Shown here piece by piece: positions 61,860-64,000 of a stretch of DNA of 64,000 nucleotides (the first letter of the stretch is position 1; each line of letters starts with the position of its first letter). This DNA comes from Arcicella rosea (GTDB lineage Bacteria; Bacteroidota; Bacteroidia; Cytophagales; Spirosomataceae). The position numbers and the translations under genes are program-made. Where the stretch lies: contig NZ_JBEUMS010000001.1 of assembly GCF_040543805.1 (NCBI RefSeq), positions 682,001 through 746,000 on the forward strand, read 5' to 3'. Under the pieces are notes generated by a model. It saw nothing but the letters and a program-made list of their open reading frames with translations, was not told the origin of the DNA and ran no database searches.

Positions 61860-64000
61860 TCAAAGAATCATTCCTTTTGAATCACAAATTGGTATTGATG
61901 TATTTTGATTTAAGAAAATTGTTTTTTTGATATTGACTTTAGCAATAGCATTACTTCCTTCTTTGATTTTAATGAACTGATTGGGTCTCAGATTTCTTAA
62001 AACTTGTTTCTTCCCAGTTTTCGCCCAAGTAATTTCTACTTCATCAATTAAATTACTTTGTCCGATACCGATTTCTCTTCTCAAAGCTGATGAGCCAAAA
62101 CTTCCTCCAGAATTTACTTCACGATGAAGTACTCTCTTTATGCCTTTTTCTCGGAAAGTTACTTTTAGGCGAGTGCCTATTGCCGAACGATTGGTTTCTG
62201 AACCTTCTAATTGAATATTAATCCAACGATTATCGTTTTGACCTGGATTTAGGTAGAGCGAATTATTATAAGAATCGCCAATGTATGCTCCTCCTACTTC
62301 GATAAAAATATCATTGTCTCCATCATTGTCAAGGTCGGTAATGGCTACTCCATGTCCTTTTTGCAAATTCCCTACTCTGCTAGAAACTGTAACATCTGCA
62401 AATGTACCATTGCCCATATTTCTAAAAAGGCGATTAGGCACAAGCGATTTGTAGTCTGGATTACCTGTTCCTAAGTACATATCCAAATAGCCATCGTTAT
62501 CAATATCTCCAAAATTTGAACCCATCGCAAAAACAGATTTATTTAAACCCGCTTCTTCGGATACATTGCTAAAAGTACCATCATGGTTATTATGGTATAA
62601 GTACATTTTGCCCGCTTTATTCGGAATACCTAAAGCTTCTGTTCCTGCCGAGTAAGCAATAGATTTTTCAAATTCATAGCCACAAACAAAAATGTCTTGC
62701 CAGCCATCGTTGTCATAATCCCAAAACCAAGTCGGGAATGTACTTACTCGAACATCACCCAAACCTGCTCTTTCAGTAACATCTTCAAATTGAGGAATTT
62801 TATTTTTCAAGCCTGTATTTCTCAATAAAGTTCTTCTGCCTTGAAGACCCGAAATAACAATATCTTGAAGTCCGTCATTATCATAATCGGCAGCACTAAC
62901 ACCTTTTACAAAATCAACTACTTGACATTTTGCAATGGAAGCTACTTCTGTAAAAGTGCCATTTTTATTACTCATGTATAATTCACATGGGTTATAGTCA
63001 TCAAGTCCTCCATTTTCATTGCCAATAAATAAATCTAACCAGCCATCATTATTAAAATCTCTCCAAACGCCCGCTTGCGTAGGATGTTCTGAAAAAAGTC
63101 CAATTTCTACTGTAACATCTGTAAAAGTATTATCGCCATTATTTCTGAGTAAAGAATTAGCTTGTTTGCCAAATTTGCCCATCCAAGCTCCTCTTAGTAC
63201 CAGAATATCCAGAAAACCATCGTTATTATAATCTGCTTGTACCATATTCAGACCACCTTTGAAACGCCCCAAATCTGAAATAACTGAACAATCAGTAAAA
63301 CTACCTTTGGTGTCGTTTTTAAAATAGTGCATCGCTCCTTTTAATCCCCAATCAGAAGTAACAATATCTAAATAACCATCATTATTAAAATCATCGATAA
63401 TTACTCCTCCCGCCATATTACGTTTGTTGTGACCTAAATTGGGAGCAATGTCCGTGAATGCTTTTACAGCATAACCAGAATTATCTTTATCTAAATTAGG
63501 AATAAGCCACTGTGAAGGCACTTTTGACGGATATTCACCAAGTGTCATATAGGCAATATTCAATAACCATCTTGACTCATAATCTTGATTATCTTGTTGA
63601 AGTAATTTTTGATAAACTTCAATCGCTTTTCTTGAACCTGTTTTATTTTGATGCACGCCACCATCTTTAATAGGCATAATACAAGATTCTGAAGAATGAT
63701 TGCTGATACAGTTTTGGCGTTCTCCCATTCGTAAATACGAAATGGCATAGCCTTTTAATACTTCTGTATAATGTCTGTGATCGGCATTGGTGTTTTGCAA
63801 TAATTGTTCAAATGCAAGATTCGCTTCTTGTTCTTGACCAAGCTTCAGGAAACCATTGGCTTTGAAAAAGCTTGCACGCAATCTCATTTCTGGATCTGGA
63901 TGTTTGGTTGCCATCGAATCAAAGAAGATAAATTCTGCCTCAGGACAAAAAGTATTTTCTTTAACATAATATTTATCGTAAGTATCTGCTAAATGCTTAA
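61860..64000 (-). CDS. TPR / FG-GAP repeat / ASPIC-UnbV protein (N-terminus beyond window)
   Basis: The frame stays open through the right edge, so the protein is partial (about 713 residues seen). Order: a helical TPR-like N-terminal part (SFFKANGFLKLGQEQEANLA), several FG-GAP/VCBS-type repeats with calcium-loop motifs (DDFNNDGYLDIVTSDWG, DYNNDGFLDILVLRG, DFNNDGWLDLFIGNENG, DYDNDGLQDIVISGLQG, DIDNDGYLDMYLGTGNP, DLDNDGDNDIFIEVGG), and the C-terminal ASPIC/UnbV domain (GSFGSSALRREIGIG, VEITWAKTGKKQVLRNLRP). Members are usually exported and common in Bacteroidota; the function is not settled. Confidence 0.9.
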   Translation of the reverse strand, partial: KHLADTYDKYYVKENTFCPEAEFIFFDSMATKHPDPEMRLRASFFKANGFLKLGQEQEANLAFEQLLQNTNADHRHYTEVLKGYAISYLRMGERQNCISNHSSESCIMPIKDGGVHQNKTGSRKAIEVYQKLLQQDNQDYESRWLLNIAYMTLGEYPSKVPSQWLIPNLDKDNSGYAVKAFTDIAPNLGHNKRNMAGGVIIDDFNNDGYLDIVTSDWGLKGAMHYFKNDTKGSFTDCSVISDLGRFKGGLNMVQADYNNDGFLDILVLRGAWMGKFGKQANSLLRNNGDNTFTDVTVEIGLFSEHPTQAGVWRDFNNDGWLDLFIGNENGGLDDYNPCELYMSNKNGTFTEVASIAKCQVVDFVKGVSAADYDNDGLQDIVISGLQGRRTLLRNTGLKNKIPQFEDVTERAGLGDVRVSTFPTWFWDYDNDGWQDIFVCGYEFEKSIAYSAGTEALGIPNKAGKMYLYHNNHDGTFSNVSEEAGLNKSVFAMGSNFGDIDNDGYLDMYLGTGNPDYKSLVPNRLFRNMGNGTFADVTVSSRVGNLQKGHGVAITDLDNDGDNDIFIEVGGAYIGDSYNNSLYLNPGQNDNRWINIQLEGSETNRSAIGTRLKVTFREKGIKRVLHREVNSGGSFGSSALRREIGIGQSNLIDEVEITWAKTGKKQVLRNLRPNQFIKIKEGSNAIAKVNIKKTIFLNQNTSIPICDSKGMIL

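Noticed and set aside
1..64000. tRNA or rRNA genes, transposases, prophage and attachment sites
   Set aside because: No cloverleaf, ribosomal sequence, transposase frame or integrase was recognised in any gap.

Overview
The window reads as chromosome of an AT-rich, Gram-negative Bacteroidota bacterium, most likely order Cytophagales (a Spirosomaceae-type genome such as Emticicia, Arcicella or Flectobacillus; the genus is a guess). The grounds are the Bacteroidota -7 promoter box (TAnnTTTG) before several genes, a large TonB-type carboxypeptidase-D-like barrel receptor, many lipoproteins, LptC beside CoaX, a SigZ-type sigma factor, DUF3078/DUF6438/DUF4230 proteins and an ASPIC/UnbV protein. 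No rRNA, tRNA, CRISPR array, insertion sequence or prophage was seen.

Layout. 1-3.4 kb: a cut MscS-type channel, then coaX, an outer-membrane protein and lptC. 3.4-13.2 kb: a signalling island with a LuxR-type response regulator, a receiver-only protein, a PAS histidine kinase, a receiver-kinase hybrid with a degenerate ATPase, two small membrane zinc-ribbon proteins and two paralogous PAS kinases. Two promoters in it share the same operator-like palindrome at the same spacing. 13.2-20 kb: cytochrome c, SCO protein and a small lipoprotein (copper/respiratory), recN, a dienoyl-CoA isomerase-like enzyme and a TonB-type receptor divergent from an AraC regulator. 21.0-21.3 kb: six copies of a 42-bp tandem repeat. 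21.4-34.9 kb: mostly minus-strand housekeeping genes: a coiled-coil membrane protein, a PLP homeostasis protein, DUF4230, hemA, a lipoprotein with two truncated-haemoglobin domains, murD-ftsW-murG, mscL, DUF3078 and guaB.

35-47 kb: a formylglycine-generating-enzyme-like protein, a Tat-exported GFO/IDH/MOCA oxidoreductase, arsM with a SigZ-like sigma factor, ppk1, an ECF sigma factor with a small overlapping partner gene, a second MscS-type channel, tatC, nth and pnuC. 47.4-53 kb: one 1845-residue alpha-2-macroglobulin lipoprotein with an intact thioester motif. 53.4-64 kb: a minus-strand accessory block with two MetA-pathway-like barrels, a PAP2/vanadium-haloperoxidase lipoprotein, a membrane DUF3179 protein, two tandem AhpD-like proteins, an MFS transporter and a TPR/FG-GAP/ASPIC-UnbV protein cut by the window edge. 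A repeated dyad, TTCCA-N6-TGGAA, occurs in its intergenic spaces.

The least explained parts are the signalling island with its shared operator, the haloperoxidase/DUF3179/AhpD block, the tandem-globin lipoprotein, the 42-bp repeat array, and a palindromic repeat that seems to have been inserted in frame ahead of the signal peptides of two adjacent envelope genes.
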